NCBI GenBank assembly: GCA_934647145.1
Contig: CAKUFB010000197.1
Location: 1-5,251 of the forward strand
DNA: 5,251 nt
Source: an uncultured Clostridia bacterium
Lineage (GTDB): Bacteria > Bacillota > Clostridia > Christensenellales > Aristaeellaceae
Direction: 5' to 3'
Positions 4,319 to 5,251 of the stretch are shown in pieces. A program made the position numbers and the translations under genes. Numbering within the stretch: position 1 is the stretch's first letter; every line of letters begins with the position of its first letter. The notes beneath the pieces were generated by a model. That model did not search any database, was not told the origin of the DNA, and was given only the letters and a program-made list of their open reading frames with translations.

Positions 4319-5142
4319 ATAAAATGGTTCCGTATCCGAGCAAAGCCATCATCCCGGCGCGCGACCTGCCCTACACGCCGGTGCTGGACATCCGTCACCT
4401 GGGCATCGACTTCGGCGGCCTGACCGCCGTGGACGATTTCAACCTCACCGTCGGCAAGACCGAAATCGCCGGCCTGATCGGCCCCAACGGCGCCGGCAAG
4501 ACCACCGTGTTCAACCTGCTGACCAACGTCTATCAGCCCACCCGCGGCTCCATCCTGCTCAACGGCAACCCCACTCAGGGCAAGTCGGTCGACCAGGTCA
4601 ACCGCATGGGCGTGGCGCGCACCTTCCAGAACATCCGCCTGTTCTCCAACATGTCGGTGCTGGACAACGTGAAGGTCGGCCTGTTCCATCATATGAAGTA
4701 CAACCTGATGGACTCGCTCCTGCGCACGCCCCGCTACCGCCGCGAGGAAAAGCGGGCCAACGAGCGCGCGCTCGAGCTGCTCTCCGCGTTCGGCATGGAG
4801 GCGCATTATAAGGAAGAGGCGGGCAGCCTGCCCTACGGCCAGCAGCGCAAGCTGGAGATCGTGCGCGCCCTGGCCACCAACCCCTCCATCATCCTGCTCG
4901 ACGAGCCGGCCGCCGGCATGAACCCGTCCGAGACCGCCGAGCTGATGGAGAACATCCGCAAGATGCGCGACAACTTCAACATCGCCGTCATGCTGATCGA
5001 GCACGACATGAACCTGGTCATGGGCATCTGCGAGGGCATCTGCGTGCTCAACTACGGCCGCGTGATCGCCAAGGGTACGCCCGACGACATCAAATCCAAC
5101 GAACAGGTCATCGAGGCCTACCTGGGCCGGAAGGGAGCGTGA
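4315..5142 (+). CDS. livG: Branched-chain amino acid ABC transporter ATP-binding protein LivG
   Basis: This is a 275-residue cytoplasmic ATPase of the Liv importer. All nucleotide-binding elements are present and intact: Walker A GPNGAGKT (56-63), Q-loop ARTFQN (101-106, Gln105), a signature of the LivG type LPYGQQRKLEI (172-182), Walker B IILLDEP (192-198) with catalytic Glu197, AAGMNP (199-204) and the switch histidine in IEHDM (His230). The C-terminal NYGRVIAKGTPDDI segment with EAYLG ending is typical of LivG. It overlaps livM by four bases (ATGA), and AAGGAAGG (4298-4305) sits nine bases upstream, so translation is probably coupled. The ATPase domain starts at about residue 23 (VLDIRHLGIDFGG), leaving an N-terminal extension of some 20 residues rich in Pro and Lys relative to the usual LivG of about 255. 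Only Met4 offers another ATG before the domain. Confidence 0.95.
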   Translation: MNKMVPYPSKAIIPARDLPYTPVLDIRHLGIDFGGLTAVDDFNLTVGKTEIAGLIGPNGAGKTTVFNLLTNVYQPTRGSILLNGNPTQGKSVDQVNRMGVARTFQNIRLFSNMSVLDNVKVGLFHHMKYNLMDSLLRTPRYRREEKRANERALELLSAFGMEAHYKEEAGSLPYGQQRKLEIVRALATNPSIILLDEPAAGMNPSETAELMENIRKMRDNFNIAVMLIEHDMNLVMGICEGICVLNYGRVIAKGTPDDIKSNEQVIEAYLGRKGA

Positions 5143-5150
5143 GCGGCATG
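5139..5150 (+). promoter_or_regulatory. Repeated translation-junction sequence GTGAGCGGCATG (copy 2, livG/livF)
   Basis: This is identical to 3311-3322. The livG stop TGA (5140-5142) lies within it. AAGGGAG (5131-5137) is ten bases before the ATG at 5148 and only one base before the GTG at 5139, so ATG is the likelier livF start. Confidence 0.5.
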
Positions 5151-5251
5151 CTGAAGGCCAACAACCTGAACGTCTATTACGGCCAGATCCACGCCATCAA
5201 GGACGCCTCCTTCGAGGTGCACCAGGGCGAGGTCGTGGCGCTGATCGGCGC
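5148..5251 (+). CDS. livF: Branched-chain amino acid ABC transporter ATP-binding protein LivF, N-terminal fragment
   Basis: The 34 complete codons before the right edge read MLKANNLNVYYGQIHAIKDA followed by SFEVHQGEVVALIG, with an Ala codon starting after it. The L-V-YG-I-AI-D-SF-V--GE-VALIGA pattern is the standard LivF opening, and the window ends just inside the Walker A loop. LivF is the second ATPase of the importer and pairs with LivG. It starts five bases after the livG stop, and no gap separates the two functionally. The usual full length is about 235 residues, so roughly 85 percent of the gene lies outside the window. An in-frame GTG at 5139 would add three residues (MSG). Confidence 0.92.
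   Translation, partial: MLKANNLNVYYGQIHAIKDASFEVHQGEVVALIG

Overview
The window is a chromosomal stretch dominated by a branched-chain amino acid (Liv-type) ABC importer operon on the plus strand, in the order livJ, livH, livM, livG, livF. The right edge cuts livF. At the left edge is the start of a divergent aldo/keto reductase gene on the minus strand. Several features suggest an anaerobic Firmicutes/Clostridia-type bacterium with a GC-rich genome: strong Shine-Dalgarno sequences, consensus TTGACA-N17-TATAAT-type promoters, an MKK-type signal peptide ending in ASA-EE, heavy G/C use at third codon positions, and a Clostridia-like aldo/keto reductase N-terminus. This placement is inferred from style, not from a search.

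Layout. Bases 1-116 hold the reductase N-terminus, read leftward from a near-consensus promoter at 142-170. Bases 171-570 hold no supportable gene. They do contain dense inverted repeats: a three-way-junction fold with an abutting hairpin (277-357), a short direct repeat that offers an alternative partner for that fold, and a nested inverted repeat (473-540). A near-perfect promoter at 571-599 then drives a 90-residue ORF (637-909) that I do not recognise: four N-terminal-half cysteines followed by a long hydrophobic stretch. A strong intrinsic terminator (924-954) lies between this ORF and livJ.

The importer follows. livJ (1011-2150) encodes the exported solute-binding protein. A 281-base gap with a 13-16 bp GC-rich stem-loop separates it from livH and livM (permease subunits), livG (ATPase) and the first 34 codons of livF (second ATPase). 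From livH onward the genes are tightly packed or overlap. LivJ captures the amino acid outside the membrane, LivH and LivM form the channel, and LivG and LivF hydrolyse ATP to drive uptake.

The most interesting part is upstream. The only clear plus-strand promoter lies before the 90-residue ORF, and an intrinsic terminator separates that ORF from livJ. The ORF and terminator could therefore act as a regulatory leader for the operon, or the ORF could be an independent small membrane protein gene. The structured 400-base spacer is the second place to look. No mobile element, CRISPR array, tRNA or rRNA was seen.
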